Source: Simplicispira metamorpha
GTDB lineage: Bacteria; Pseudomonadota; Gammaproteobacteria; Burkholderiales; Burkholderiaceae_C
Direction: 5' to 3'
Assembly (NCBI RefSeq): GCF_004341365.1
Contig: NZ_SLXH01000027.1
Span: 1 to 64,000, forward strand
DNA length: 64,000 nt
The notes below the pieces were generated by a model that did no database searches, had not been told where the DNA came from, and saw only the letters and a program-made list of their open reading frames with translations. This document shows positions 51,912 through 61,353 of the stretch, one piece after another; position 1 is the stretch's first letter; every line of letters starts with the position of its first letter. Both the position numbers and the translations under genes were made by a program.

Positions 51912-52175
51912 AGTCACGCAAATGCAACAAAATGATGCTTGTCGATGTGAGCGTAAATTTTATGGAGGGATTGATTGCTTTCATCTATTACGTTTTGAAA
52001 GCAAATAGTCCATTCAAATTCTTGCGTTGGCGCGAAATTTTCCCCTTAATCCTTGTCGCGCAGGGTACCGGTTTTTGTCAGCGCGGGTGTTGCCTGTCTG
52101 GTTAGGTCGGCCATGGCGCCGCTGCCTGCGTGGTATCTTGCGGGCCTTCTTTTGAACTGCCAGATTTACAGCGCC
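51912..52175. other. AT-richer divergent control region between bcsB and hisF
   Basis: This 264-base gap is visibly more AT-rich (especially 51930-52050) than its surroundings. It must hold the promoters of both the bcs operon and the separated hisF block. It contains the inverted repeat at 51975-52004. I see no convincing full -35/-10 pair in either direction and no short gene. Confidence 0.6.
51975..52004. promoter_or_regulatory. perfect 9-bp inverted repeat upstream of bcsB, candidate operator
   Basis: TTGCTTTCA (51975-51983) and TGAAAGCAA (51996-52004) are perfect complements separated by 12 bases, 64-93 bases upstream of the bcsB start. The AT-rich symmetric shape suits a dimeric regulator. 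The binding factor is unknown, and a transcript hairpin is the alternative reading. Confidence 0.4.
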
Positions 52176-52976
52176 ATGCTTGCCAAACGCATCATTCCTT
52201 GCCTTGACGTGACCGGTGGCCGGGTCGTCAAGGGCGTCAATTTTGTTGAACTGCGCGACGCGGGCGACCCGGTCGAAATCGCGGCGCGCTACAACGCGCA
52301 AGGAGCCGACGAGCTCACCTTCCTCGACATCACTGCCACCAGCGACGGGCGCGACCTGATCCTGCACATCATCGAGGCCGTGGCCAGCCAGGTCTTTATT
52401 CCGCTCACGGTGGGCGGTGGTGTGCGCACCGTGGAAGACGTGCGCCGCCTGCTCAATGCGGGCGCGGACAAAACCAGCTTCAATTCGGCGGCACTGGCCA
52501 ATCCCGACATCATCAACGCCGTCTCCAGCAAGTACGGTGCGCAGTGCATTGTGGTGGCCATCGATGCCAAACGCCGCACGCCCGAAGACGCGCAGCGCCT
52601 GGGCCCGGATGGCCAGCCCGTGGGTGCTGGCTGGGACGTATACAGCCACGGCGGGCGCAAAAACACCGGCCTGGATGCGGTGCAGTGGGCTGCCAACATG
52701 GCGCAGCGCGGCGCGGGCGAGATTTTGCTCACCAGCATGGACCGCGACGGCACCAAGGCCGGGTTTGACCTGGAGCTGACGCGCGCCGTGAGCGACGCGG
52801 TGAGCGTGCCCGTGATCGCCTCGGGGGGCGTGGGCAATCTGGATCACCTGGCCGACGGCATACAGCTGGGCGGTGCCGACGCGGTGCTGGCGGCCAGCAT
52901 CTTTCACTATGGTGAATACACCGTGCAGCAGGCCAAACAGCACATGGCGGCGCGCGGCATTCCGGTGCGTCTGTAA
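52176..52976 (+). CDS. hisF: imidazole glycerol phosphate synthase cyclase subunit HisF
   Basis: TIM-barrel cyclase that combines HisH-derived ammonia with PRFAR to give IGP and AICAR. The 266 residues have catalytic Asp11 in [19 protein letters not shown], phosphate-binding [11 protein letters not shown] and [12 protein letters not shown], and the second catalytic Asp in [17 protein letters not shown]. The start ATG 52176 matches homologues; the frame is open to 52053. It resumes the his pathway order (F-I-E) after the bcs block. Confidence 0.96.
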   Translation: MLAKRIIPCLDVTGGRVVKGVNFVELRDAGDPVEIAARYNAQGADELTFLDITATSDGRDLILHIIEAVASQVFIPLTVGGGVRTVEDVRRLLNAGADKTSFNSAALANPDIINAVSSKYGAQCIVVAIDAKRRTPEDAQRLGPDGQPVGAGWDVYSHGGRKNTGLDAVQWAANMAQRGAGEILLTSMDRDGTKAGFDLELTRAVSDAVSVPVIASGGVGNLDHLADGIQLGGADAVLAASIFHYGEYTVQQAKQHMAARGIPVRL

Positions 52977-53027
52977 GCACCAGGCGGCGTTTGGCTGCGG
53001 TCTGCGGCGGTGTCTTTTTTGAATGAA

Positions 53028-53081
53028 ATTCACCTCAGAAGCCCGCCAGATAAGCGCAAGCAGCTATCATTTTCATATCAA
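53028..53081. repeat. intergenic hairpin repeat, copy 10 (reverse orientation)
   Basis: AGAAGCCCGCCAGATAAGCG and CAAGCAGCTATCATTTTCAT match the complement-orientation element. It lies between hisF and hisI. Confidence 0.75.
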
Positions 53082-53126
53082 CTGCGGGCCATGCCGCAGT
53101 GCAGCAAATCACCGACAATGGGCGCC

Positions 53127-53516
53127 ATGAACTGGATTAACCAAGTGAAGTGGGATGCGCAGGGCCTGGTGCCCGTGATTGCGCAAGAGCAGGGCACGGG
53201 CGATGTGCTGATGTTTGCCTGGATGGACCGCGAGGCCCTGCAAAAAACAGCCGAACTGGGGCGCGCCGTGTACTTCAGCCGCTCGCGCGGCAAGCTGTGG
53301 TTCAAGGGCGAAGAGTCCGGCCATGTGCAAACCGTGCATGAAATCCGCCTCGACTGCGACAACGACGTGGTGCTGCTCAAGGTCACGCAGCAGGGCCACG
53401 AGCCGGGCATTGCCTGCCACACGGGGCGCCACAGCTGCTTTTTCAGCGTGCTCAAAGAAGGCGCCTGGCACAGCGTCGATCCGGTCTTGAAAGACCCGCA
53501 AACCATCTACAAGTGA
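53127..53516 (+). CDS. hisI: phosphoribosyl-AMP cyclohydrolase HisI
   Basis: Zinc-dependent cyclohydrolase, third step of histidine synthesis, 129 residues and separate from HisE. The motifs are [17 protein letters not shown] and the Asp/Cys zinc and magnesium cluster [11 protein letters not shown] with [14 protein letters not shown] 53127 matches homologues ([13 protein letters not shown]); earlier Met codons at 53091 and 53118 are less likely. No ribosome-binding site is present, and GACAAT lies 7 bases upstream. Confidence 0.95.
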   Translation: MNWINQVKWDAQGLVPVIAQEQGTGDVLMFAWMDREALQKTAELGRAVYFSRSRGKLWFKGEESGHVQTVHEIRLDCDNDVVLLKVTQQGHEPGIACHTGRHSCFFSVLKEGAWHSVDPVLKDPQTIYK

Positions 53517-53929
53517 TGCCCATGAGCACAGCCCCTGACTCCACACCCCACACCGCTGAAGAAGGCGCCCTGGCGCGCCTGGCCGCCATCATTGAAAGCC
53601 GCAAAAGCGCCAACGGCGGCGACCCGCAAGCCAGCTACGTGGCGCGCCTGCTGCACAAAGGGCCGGACGCTTTTCTGAAAAAAATCGGCGAAGAGGCCAC
53701 CGAGGTGGTCATGGCCGCCAAGGACGCTGACCACGGCGGTGATGCTTCCAAGATCATCTATGAAGTGGCCGATTTGTGGTTTCACTCCATGGTGGCGTTG
53801 GCGCACTACGGGTTCTCGCCCGCTGACGTGGTGGCAGAACTGGTGCGCCGCGAAGGCACCAGCGGCATCGAAGAAAAAGCGCTGCGCAAAGCGGTTGCGC
53901 GCGCCGAGCAGGAGGGCAGTTCCCCATGA
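53516..53929 (+). CDS. hisE: phosphoribosyl-ATP pyrophosphatase HisE
   Basis: Hydrolyses PR-ATP to PR-AMP, step two of histidine synthesis. The 137 residues have the MazG-like all-helical fold with [15 protein letters not shown] and [15 protein letters not shown] metal-binding acidic motifs. Start at ATG 53516, overlapping the hisI stop (TGATG); ATG 53522 is possible. It ends in an ATGA overlap with the next gene. Confidence 0.94.
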   Translation: MPMSTAPDSTPHTAEEGALARLAAIIESRKSANGGDPQASYVARLLHKGPDAFLKKIGEEATEVVMAAKDADHGGDASKIIYEVADLWFHSMVALAHYGFSPADVVAELVRREGTSGIEEKALRKAVARAEQEGSSP

Positions 53930-54312
53930 GCGACATCATTGACGTCAAAACCGAGGCCGAAAAAGCCGAGGGCCTCAAAGCCTGGGGCTGGGTCAGCTAT
54001 GTGCTGCACCTGATCGTGGCGGTGGGTGCGGTGGTTCCGGGCGCACAGCCCGGTGCAGCGCTGCTGCTGATCGCTTTGGTGATTGACTTGGTCAAGCGCG
54101 GTGATGCCGAGGGTTCCTGGCAGGCCAGCCATTTTTCGTGGCGCATCCGTACTGTGTTGTGGGCGGGTGTGTTGTACCTGGTGACAGCGCCGTTGTGGCT
54201 GCTGTTTTTGTTTCCGGGCTGGGTGGCCTGGGCACTGATCTCGCTGTGGTTTCTCTACCGCATCGTGCGTGGCATGGTGGCCATGAACAAAGACCAGGCG
54301 CTGGATGTCTGA
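53926..54312 (+). CDS. DUF4870-like small membrane protein
   Basis: A 128-residue protein with three predicted transmembrane helices (about 22-52, 75-95 and 98-115). The N-terminus is cytoplasmic and acidic. The pattern of a Gly/Trp-containing first helix ([15 protein letters not shown]) and the [13 protein letters not shown] segment resembles the DUF4870/YrhC-type membrane family. Its function is unknown. It is coupled to hisE (ATGA) and overlaps the patatin gene by 8 bases. Confidence 0.75.
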   Translation: MSDIIDVKTEAEKAEGLKAWGWVSYVLHLIVAVGAVVPGAQPGAALLLIALVIDLVKRGDAEGSWQASHFSWRIRTVLWAGVLYLVTAPLWLLFLFPGWVAWALISLWFLYRIVRGMVAMNKDQALDV

Positions 54313-55333
54313 GCCCGATACCCGGCGCAGCATCAATCTGGCGTTGCAAGGCGGTGGGCCGCACGGTGCGCTCACCTGGGGGGTGCTGGACGCGCTGCTG
54401 GAAGACGGGGAGATAGCGTTTGACAGCATCAGCGGCGCCAGCGCAGGCGCCATGAATGCGGTGGCTGTGGCGCACGGGTTTGCCCAAGCCGCGCAGCGGT
54501 ACCACGATCCCGATGATGTGCGCCAAGCCGGTGCCGATTTGGCGCGGGCCACGCTCACGCGGCTCTGGGAGGGCACTGGTGCCATGGGCAACATGGCCTG
54601 GAGTGCGCCGTTGTCACAGGTGTTTCCGGGACTGGCGATGATGACGCCTTGGCTGGCGCCCGCGCAGGTCAATCCGCTGGACATCAACCCGCTGCGCGAC
54701 TTGCTTGAGCGCGAGGTCGATTTTGACGTGCTGGCCGCTTCCAGCGCCGCCCCCAAGGTGTTTGTCTGTGCCACCAATGTGCGCACCGGGCACGGCGAAA
54801 TCTTCTCGGGAGCGCGCCTGACGGCAGATGCCGTCATGGCCTCGGCCTGCCTGCCGCTGGTGTTCAAGGCGGTGGAGATCGGCGGCGACGCTTACTGGGA
54901 TGGCTGCTATTCGGGCAACCCGCCGCTGTACCCGCTGATTTACGCCGCACAAAGCAGCGACATTTTGCTGGTGCAGATCAACCCGGTCGAGCACCTGCGG
55001 GTGCCTGCCACCGTTGCCGAAATCACCGACCGCGTCAACGAAATCACCTTCAACGCTGGCTTGCTGGCCGAGCTGCGCTCCATCGAGTTTGTGCGCCGCC
55101 TGCGCGATGAAGGCAAGATAGAAATGGACCACTACAAAGAGGTGCGCATGCACCGCATTGATGGTGGCGCAGCGCTGGCAGATTTTGGCGCTGCCAGCAA
55201 AACCCGTACCGACCTGGCTTTCATGCGACAGTTGTTTGCGCTGGGCCGTACGGTAGGCCAGCAATGGCTGCAAGCGCACCGCCAGGATGTGGGCGTGCGC
55301 TCCAGTTTTAACCTTGCGCACTGCGGTGCGTGA
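54305..55333 (+). CDS. patatin-like phospholipase
   Basis: A 342-residue serine lipase of the patatin/RssA-like family without a signal peptide. The oxyanion loop is LQGGGPHGALTWG (residues 14-26), the nucleophile Ser46 lies in SGASAGAMNA, and the dyad Asp is in AYWDGCYSGNPPLYPL. These form a complete Ser-Asp catalytic dyad, so an active acyl hydrolase on phospholipids is likely. The start ATG 54305 overlaps the upstream membrane-protein gene. Confidence 0.88.
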   Translation: MSEPDTRRSINLALQGGGPHGALTWGVLDALLEDGEIAFDSISGASAGAMNAVAVAHGFAQAAQRYHDPDDVRQAGADLARATLTRLWEGTGAMGNMAWSAPLSQVFPGLAMMTPWLAPAQVNPLDINPLRDLLEREVDFDVLAASSAAPKVFVCATNVRTGHGEIFSGARLTADAVMASACLPLVFKAVEIGGDAYWDGCYSGNPPLYPLIYAAQSSDILLVQINPVEHLRVPATVAEITDRVNEITFNAGLLAELRSIEFVRRLRDEGKIEMDHYKEVRMHRIDGGAALADFGAASKTRTDLAFMRQLFALGRTVGQQWLQAHRQDVGVRSSFNLAHCGA

Positions 55334-55348
55334 ACTTGCGTTCTCACC

Positions 55349-55705
55349 ATGCACGACCCCCACTGCCTTTTCTGCAAAATCATTGTCGGCCAGATTCCGT
55401 CCCGCAAAGTCTATGAAGACGACGAGATTTTTGCCTTCCATGACATCCACCCGTGGGCACCAGTCCACTTTCTGATGGTGCCGCGCCTGCACCTGCCATC
55501 GCTGGCCCATGCCCAGTCCGAGCATGCGGCCCTGCTGGGGCGCATGATGGCGCTGGCACCGCGCCTGGCGCTGGAGCAAGGCTGCAAGCCCTACCCTGAA
55601 GGGGGTTTCCGCGTCGTGGTAAACACCGGGCTTGAAGGTGGCCAGGAAATCCACCACCTGCATGTTCACGTCATGGGCGGGCCGCGCCCCTGGCTTAAGG
55701 GCTGA
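55349..55705 (+). CDS. HIT family nucleotide-binding protein (HinT-like)
   Basis: A 118-residue histidine-triad hydrolase. It has CLFCKIIVGQIPSRKVYEDD at the N-terminus (Cys-x2-Cys as in many bacterial HinT proteins) and the triad HHLHVHVMGG near the C-terminus. HinT proteins hydrolyse AMP-lysine and related phosphoramidates. It lies between the patatin gene and tatA, a common position in Burkholderiales his-tat clusters. Confidence 0.93.
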   Translation: MHDPHCLFCKIIVGQIPSRKVYEDDEIFAFHDIHPWAPVHFLMVPRLHLPSLAHAQSEHAALLGRMMALAPRLALEQGCKPYPEGGFRVVVNTGLEGGQEIHHLHVHVMGGPRPWLKG

Positions 55706-55732
55706 CGCTGCGGCCAGCAAGGGGATATGCCC

Positions 55733-55761
55733 TTGGGGTTGTCATACCCCCCGTCTAAAAT
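55733..55761 (+). promoter_or_regulatory. candidate sigma-70 promoter for tatABC
   Basis: TTGGGG (55733-55738), 17 bases, then TAAAAT (55756-55761), 25 bases before the tatA start. Spacing is ideal and the -10 is good; the -35 matches three of six consensus bases. Confidence 0.4.
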
Positions 55762-55786
55762 CCACCGTATTCCTTAGGAGATATTC

Positions 55787-56026
55787 ATGGGCTCGTTTTC
55801 CATTTGGCACTGGCTGATTGTGCTGTTGATCGTTGTCATGGTGTTTGGCACCAAAAAGCTCAAGAACATGGGCTCTGACCTCGGTGGCGCTGTCAAAGGC
55901 TTCAAAGACGGCATGAAAGACGGCAGCACGCCCGACAGCGCTGCCACGCCGCCCAATGGCCAGGTGGCCAGCCCCGCAGTGGCCGACAAGACCACCATCG
56001 ACGTCGAAGCCAAGCACAAGAGCTGA
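55787..56026 (+). CDS. tatA: Sec-independent protein translocase TatA
   Basis: A 79-residue pore-forming Tat component: short N-terminal transmembrane helix ([16 protein letters not shown]), the hinge [23 protein letters not shown] amphipathic helix, and a polar tail. AGGAG (55776-55780) precedes the ATG. It is the first gene of tatABC. Confidence 0.96.
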   Translation: MGSFSIWHWLIVLLIVVMVFGTKKLKNMGSDLGGAVKGFKDGMKDGSTPDSAATPPNGQVASPAVADKTTIDVEAKHKS

Positions 56027-56048
56027 AGCACCTTGAGCGCGTGCAGGC

Positions 56049-56519
56049 ATGATTGACATTGGTTTTTCCAAACTGGCGCTGATCGGCGCGGTGGCGCTCA
56101 TCGTCATCGGCCCCGAAAAGCTGCCGCGCGTGGCGCGCACCGTGGGCACTTTGTTGGGCAAGGCACAGCGCTATGTGGCCGATGTCAAATCGGAGGTCAA
56201 CCGCTCCATGGAGCTCGACGAGCTCAAAAAAATGAAAGAGACCATGGAGGGCGCTGCCCGCGACGTGGAGCAGTCCATACAGACCAGCGCCAGCGAGTTC
56301 GAAAAAGACTGGGCGCAGGCCACCGATTTCAACACCACCCCTGCGCTGGACGCACCGGCCAGCAGCACGGTGGTGCCAGCCTACCGCCATCCGGGCAAGA
56401 ACTGGCGTCTCAAACGCGGTGCCATGCCGCAGTGGTACAAGTCGCGCAATGGCGTGCGCACCAAGGCACAGTCGGGCGCCGCACGCATGGCGCGCCACCG
56501 GCCTCCCAAATTCCATTGA
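56049..56519 (+). CDS. tatB: Sec-independent protein translocase TatB
   Basis: A 156-residue Tat receptor component: N-terminal [20 protein letters not shown] with the conserved Glu in [13 protein letters not shown], a long amphipathic/coiled-coil region (to about 105) and a basic C-terminal tail. It lies 22 bases after tatA. Confidence 0.95.
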   Translation: MIDIGFSKLALIGAVALIVIGPEKLPRVARTVGTLLGKAQRYVADVKSEVNRSMELDELKKMKETMEGAARDVEQSIQTSASEFEKDWAQATDFNTTPALDAPASSTVVPAYRHPGKNWRLKRGAMPQWYKSRNGVRTKAQSGAARMARHRPPKFH

Positions 56520-56572
56520 TGCTGCGGCGCATTGCACGGCATCGGCGGGTGTAAAACCCGCAGCACTTCACC

Positions 56573-57367
56573 ATGTCCGACAAATCTTCCCAAGACGACG
56601 AACTCGCTGGCACCGAGCAGCCCTTTGTGCAGCACCTCATGGAGTTGCGCGACCGCCTGGTCAAAGCCTTGATTGCCGTGGGCATTGCGGCGGCGCTGCT
56701 GTTCTTTTTTCCAGGGCCGGGCACGCTGTACGACTGGCTGGCTGCGCCGCTGGTGGCGCACCTGCCCAAGGGCGCCACGCTGATTGCCACTTCGGTGATC
56801 TCGCCTTTCATGGTGCCGCTGAAGATTTTGCTGATGGCCGCCTTTTTGCTGGCCCTGCCGTTTGTGCTCTGGCAGGTGTGGGCCTTTGTGGCGCCGGGCC
56901 TGTATTCGCACGAGAAAAAACTGGTGCTGCCGCTGGTGGTGTCCAGCACGTTGCTGTTTTTTGTCGGCGTGTGCTTTTGCTATTTCTTCGTGTTCGGCCA
57001 GGTGTTCAGCTTCATCCAGAGCTTTGCCCCCAAAAGCATCACTGCCGCCCCTGACATCGAGGCTTATCTGGGCTTTGTGCTGACCATGTTCCTGGCGTTT
57101 GGTCTGGCCTTTGAGGTGCCCATCGTGGTCATCGTGCTGGCGCGCATGGGCATTGTGAGCGTGGCCAAGCTGCGCGAGTTTCGCGGCTATTTCATCGTGC
57201 TGGCGTTTGTGATTGCCGCCATCGTCACGCCGCCCGATGTGGTGTCGCAACTGGCGCTGGCCATTCCCATGTGCCTGCTGTATGAGCTGGGCATCTGGGC
57301 AGCGCAGATTTTCATCAAGCACACCCAGGCACCGGAAGAGGCTGATCAGCCCGCATCGTCTTCCTGA
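56573..57367 (+). CDS. tatC: Sec-independent protein translocase TatC
   Basis: A 264-residue polytopic protein with six transmembrane helices that recognises twin-arginine signals together with TatB. The cytoplasmic N-terminus FVQHLMELRDRLVKAL contains the conserved LRxR-type segment; later markers are PFVLWQVWAFVAPGLY, FGLAFEVPIVVIVLARMGIV and IAAIVTPPDVVSQ. It ends tatABC. Confidence 0.96.
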   Translation: MSDKSSQDDELAGTEQPFVQHLMELRDRLVKALIAVGIAAALLFFFPGPGTLYDWLAAPLVAHLPKGATLIATSVISPFMVPLKILLMAAFLLALPFVLWQVWAFVAPGLYSHEKKLVLPLVVSSTLLFFVGVCFCYFFVFGQVFSFIQSFAPKSITAAPDIEAYLGFVLTMFLAFGLAFEVPIVVIVLARMGIVSVAKLREFRGYFIVLAFVIAAIVTPPDVVSQLALAIPMCLLYELGIWAAQIFIKHTQAPEEADQPASSS

Positions 57368-57382
57368 TTTTTCCTGATTTTG

Positions 57383-57446
57383 GGTAAAAACAGCTGCCAG
57401 CCCAATAGGGGTGAGCGCTGGTAGCTATTATTTTGATAGTATTTTT
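57383..57446. terminator. intergenic repeat copy 11, probable tatC/degS bidirectional terminator
   Basis: AGCTGCCAGC (57392-57401) pairs with GCTGGTAGCT (57417-57426) apart from one central mismatch; a T-rich tract follows to 57446 and an A tract precedes. It sits between convergent tatC and the protease gene. Confidence 0.6.
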
Positions 57447-57534
57447 CGGCTGACCGGCTGACCGGCTGACCGGCTGACCGGCTGACCGGCTGACCGGCTG
57501 ACCGGCTGACCGGCTGACCGGCTGACCGGCTGAC
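57447..57534. repeat. perfect 8-bp tandem repeat, 11 copies
   Basis: CGGCTGAC repeated exactly eleven times without a mismatch, followed by CGCTAC. It lies in the gap between convergent tatC and the DegS-like gene, 12 bases from the latter's stop. A perfect array of this kind is expected to vary in copy number by strand slippage. Confidence 0.97.
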
Positions 57535-57545
57535 CGCTACCGCGC

Positions 57546-58694
<1,149 letters not shown>

Positions 58695-58805
58695 AAGAAT
58701 AAGGCGAAGTGGGCACTAGGGCAGGGCGCCATTGTCCCTCAGCTGCCTGCGCCATGCCGGGTGGCACACCGGCTGGGCAAAGCCGTCGGCACGACAATAG
58801 CGCGC

Positions 58806-59558
58806 ATGAGCATTTCCAGAGACACCCTGCTGCAGTCGTTCGATGCACTGCTGCAACCCGAACGTTTCAAAGATTACGGCCCCAACGGCTTGCAAGTGGA
58901 GGGCAAGGCGCAGATTGCGCGCATCGTCAGCGGCGTGACCGCCAGCCGGGCGCTGATCGATGCGGCCATTGCCCAGCAGGCCGATGCCATTTTTGTCCAC
59001 CACGGCCTGTTCTGGCGCGGGCAGGACGGACGCATTACCGGCTGGATGAAGCAGCGCCTGCAACGCCTGTTGGCGCACGACATCAGCCTGTTTGCCTACC
59101 ACCTGCCGCTGGATGCGCATCCCCAATGGGGCAACAACGCCTGCTTGGGACAAGCGCTGGGCTGGGCTGCTGATGCGCGTTTTGGCGAGCAGGAACTGGG
59201 CTGCGTGGCCAGTGTGGACTACCCCAGCGCCCAGGCCCTGGCAGCGCACATCGAGCGCGTACTGGGCCGCAGCGCCACGCTGGTGGTGCCACCCGGCGCA
59301 GCGCCCATCCGGCGCGTGGCCTGGTGCAGCGGCGGTGCGCAAGGCTACTTTGAGGCCGCCATCGCCGCCGGTGCCGATGCCTTTGTGACTGGCGAAATCT
59401 CCGAGCCACAGGCGCACCTGGCGCGTGAAATGGGCGTGGCCTTCATCGCAGCAGGCCACCACGCCACCGAGCGCTACGGCGCCCCCGCCGTGGCTGCGCA
59501 TGTGGCGGCCCTGCACGGCCTGGAGCATGTGTTCATCGATATCGACAACCCGGCCTGA
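58806..59558 (+). CDS. NIF3-like dinuclear metal-centre protein (YbgI family)
   Basis: A 250-residue protein of the NIF3/YbgI family, often labelled GTP cyclohydrolase I type 2-like, with no settled function. Metal-ligand segments are FVHHGLFWRGQ and DISLFAYHLPLDAHPQWGNN near the N-terminus and AAGHHATERYG near the C-terminus. The start ATG 58806 matches homologues; no ribosome-binding site is visible, and GACAAT lies 7 bases upstream. Confidence 0.92.
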   Translation: MSISRDTLLQSFDALLQPERFKDYGPNGLQVEGKAQIARIVSGVTASRALIDAAIAQQADAIFVHHGLFWRGQDGRITGWMKQRLQRLLAHDISLFAYHLPLDAHPQWGNNACLGQALGWAADARFGEQELGCVASVDYPSAQALAAHIERVLGRSATLVVPPGAAPIRRVAWCSGGAQGYFEAAIAAGADAFVTGEISEPQAHLAREMGVAFIAAGHHATERYGAPAVAAHVAALHGLEHVFIDIDNPA

Positions 59559-59587
59559 ACGCCCAGCCGATCCATGGCGCCATCAAC

Positions 59588-59656
59588 AGCTAATTTGCTC
59601 CTTTTTGTATAGCTGTTAGCGCAATATTGGTGAGCCTTGGAGCCCAATTTTGCTTG
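59588..59656. repeat. intergenic hairpin repeat, copy 12
   Basis: TATAGCTGTTAGCGCAATAT then TGAGCCTTGGAGCCCAATTT; the central arm differs from other copies. It fills the gap between the NIF3 gene and pdxA, and a GGAG follows close to the pdxA start. Confidence 0.7.
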
Positions 59657-59669
59657 GAGTTAATCACCC

Positions 59670-60713
59670 ATGACTGCCCCCACCCCGCCGAAACTCTTGG
59701 CCATCACCCAAGGCGATCCTGCCGGTATCGGCCCCGAAACCATCGCCAAGGCCTTCCGCGATGCGCCCGATGATCTGCGCGGCTGCTTCGTGGTGGGTGA
59801 CTTGGCCACGTTGCGCCGCGCTGCGCAGTGCGTGCAGCGGCCCGGAGAGCCATCGCTGCCCGTGGCCTTGCTGACCGAGCCTGCGCAGGCTTTGTCGGTG
59901 CCGCCGCGCTGCCTGCCGGTGTGGCAGCTGCCGGGTGTACCGGGGCCGCAGCCGTTTGGCCAGATCAGCGCAGAGGCGGGCCGCGCCGCCGCCGATTGTG
60001 TGGTGTGGGCGGCGCGCTCGGCGCTGCGCGGCGACATCGCCGGGCTGGTCACTGCGCCACTGCACAAAGAGGCGCTGCACGCCGCAGGCGTTGATTACCC
60101 TGGCCACACCGAGCTGCTACAGGCCGAGGCGGCAGCACATGCCGGTGTGGCGCTGGCCGACATGCCCGTGCGCATGATGCTGGCCAGCGATGAGCTGCGC
60201 ACCGTGCTGGTGAGCATCCACGTGTCGTTGCGCCAGGCGCTGGACGCGGTGACGTTCGATAACGTGCTGCAAACGCTACGCATCACCCATGCGGCGCTTT
60301 TGCGCAGCCTGGGCCGTGCGCCGCACATTGCTGTAGCGGGCCTCAATCCCCATGCAGGCGAGGGCGGGCTGTTCGGGCGCGAGGAGATTGAGTACATCGC
60401 CCCGGCCATTGCTGCGGCCCGTGCGCAGGGCTTGCAGGTCAGTGGCCCGCTGGCGCCCGATACGGTGTTCATGCGCGCGCGCCATGCGCCAGGGCACCCC
60501 GGCGAGTTCGATGTGGTGGTGGCCATGTACCACGACCAGGGGCTGATTCCGGTCAAGTACCTGGGCGTGGACAAAGGCGTGAACGTGACGCTGGGCCTGC
60601 CGCTGGTGCGCACCAGCCCCGACCACGGCACCGCATTTGACATCGCAGGCCAGGGCGTGGCCGATGCCTCCAGCCTGATCGAGGCTGTACGCATGGCCCA
60701 AAAATTGGCATAA
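59670..60713 (+). CDS. pdxA: 4-hydroxythreonine-4-phosphate dehydrogenase PdxA
   Basis: NAD-dependent step of the DXP-dependent pyridoxal phosphate pathway. The 347 residues have the N-terminal AITQGDPAGIGPETIAKAF, metal-binding histidines in YPGHTELLQ, LNPHAGEGGLFG and MYHDQGLIPVKYLG, and the C-terminal TSPDHGTAFDIAGQG. TTGGAG precedes the start. Confidence 0.96.
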   Translation: MTAPTPPKLLAITQGDPAGIGPETIAKAFRDAPDDLRGCFVVGDLATLRRAAQCVQRPGEPSLPVALLTEPAQALSVPPRCLPVWQLPGVPGPQPFGQISAEAGRAAADCVVWAARSALRGDIAGLVTAPLHKEALHAAGVDYPGHTELLQAEAAAHAGVALADMPVRMMLASDELRTVLVSIHVSLRQALDAVTFDNVLQTLRITHAALLRSLGRAPHIAVAGLNPHAGEGGLFGREEIEYIAPAIAAARAQGLQVSGPLAPDTVFMRARHAPGHPGEFDVVVAMYHDQGLIPVKYLGVDKGVNVTLGLPLVRTSPDHGTAFDIAGQGVADASSLIEAVRMAQKLA

Positions 60714-60776
60714 AAAATGCCTGTAAGGCAGGTGTAGCAAGCGCGAATAGCTACCAAAAAAGTAGCATTCGTGCGC
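60714..60776. terminator. intergenic repeat copy 13, bidirectional terminator between pdxA and mscL
   Basis: GCGCGAATAGCTAC (60741-60754) and GTAGCATTCGTGCGC (60762-60776) pair as two runs, GCTAC/GTAGC and CGAAT/ATTCG, with small bulges. A second small hairpin GCCTGTAAGGC lies at 60719-60729. It occupies the whole gap between convergent pdxA and mscL. Confidence 0.6.
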
Positions 60777-60779
60777 GCT

Positions 60780-61208
60780 TCAGTGCTTGAGGCTGTCGCG
60801 GATCTCGCGCAGCAGCACGATGTCTTCAGGGGTGGCCACCGGGGCGGGCGGCGCGACCGGGGTTTCGCGCTTGAGCCGGTTGATCTGCTTGATCATCAAA
60901 AAGATGATGAACGCCAGAATGAAAAAATTCACCGCCACCGTGATGAAGCTGCCGTAAGCAAACACCGGCACGCCCGCCTTTTTGAGTGCATCCAGCGTCA
61001 TGGCCGTGCCCTCTGGGGCGCTGCCCAGCACCAGAAAGAGATTGGAAAAATCGAGCTTGCCAAATATCAAGCCCACCACCGGCATGATGAGGTCGCTGAC
61101 GACCGAGTCCACGATCTTGCCGAAGGCACCGCCAATGATCACGCCCACCGCCAGATCAATCACATTGCCCTTGATAGCAAATTCTCTGAATTCCTGCACC
61201 ATTCCCAT
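60780..61208 (-). CDS. mscL: large-conductance mechanosensitive channel MscL
   Basis: Inner-membrane osmotic-shock safety valve. The 142 residues have the conserved [20 protein letters not shown] amphipathic start and first transmembrane helix with [17 protein letters not shown], a periplasmic loop, the second helix [20 protein letters not shown] and a cytoplasmic C-terminal helix. ATG 61208 is chosen because AAGGAG lies 7 bases upstream; the frame extends upstream without support. Confidence 0.96.
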   Translation of the reverse strand: MGMVQEFREFAIKGNVIDLAVGVIIGGAFGKIVDSVVSDLIMPVVGLIFGKLDFSNLFLVLGSAPEGTAMTLDALKKAGVPVFAYGSFITVAVNFFILAFIIFLMIKQINRLKRETPVAPPAPVATPEDIVLLREIRDSLKH

Positions 61209-61304
61209 AAAAAACTCCTTGCTGGGATCAAAGCGTGCAGTATCACCGGCCCCCAAGCGCTGTCAACGCAGGCAGACGGGTGGCGGGGCCCTTTTTCACT
61301 CCGC

Positions 61305-61310
61305 TACAAT
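61305..61310 (+). promoter_or_regulatory. possible -10 box upstream of petA
   Basis: TACAAT within GCTACAATTTGAG, 43 bases before the petA start. The hexamer is a good -10 match, but there is no recognisable -35 at the right distance. Confidence 0.25.
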
Positions 61311-61353
61311 TTGAGGCTAACCCCCAATATAGCGATGTTCATCGAGGATTCCC

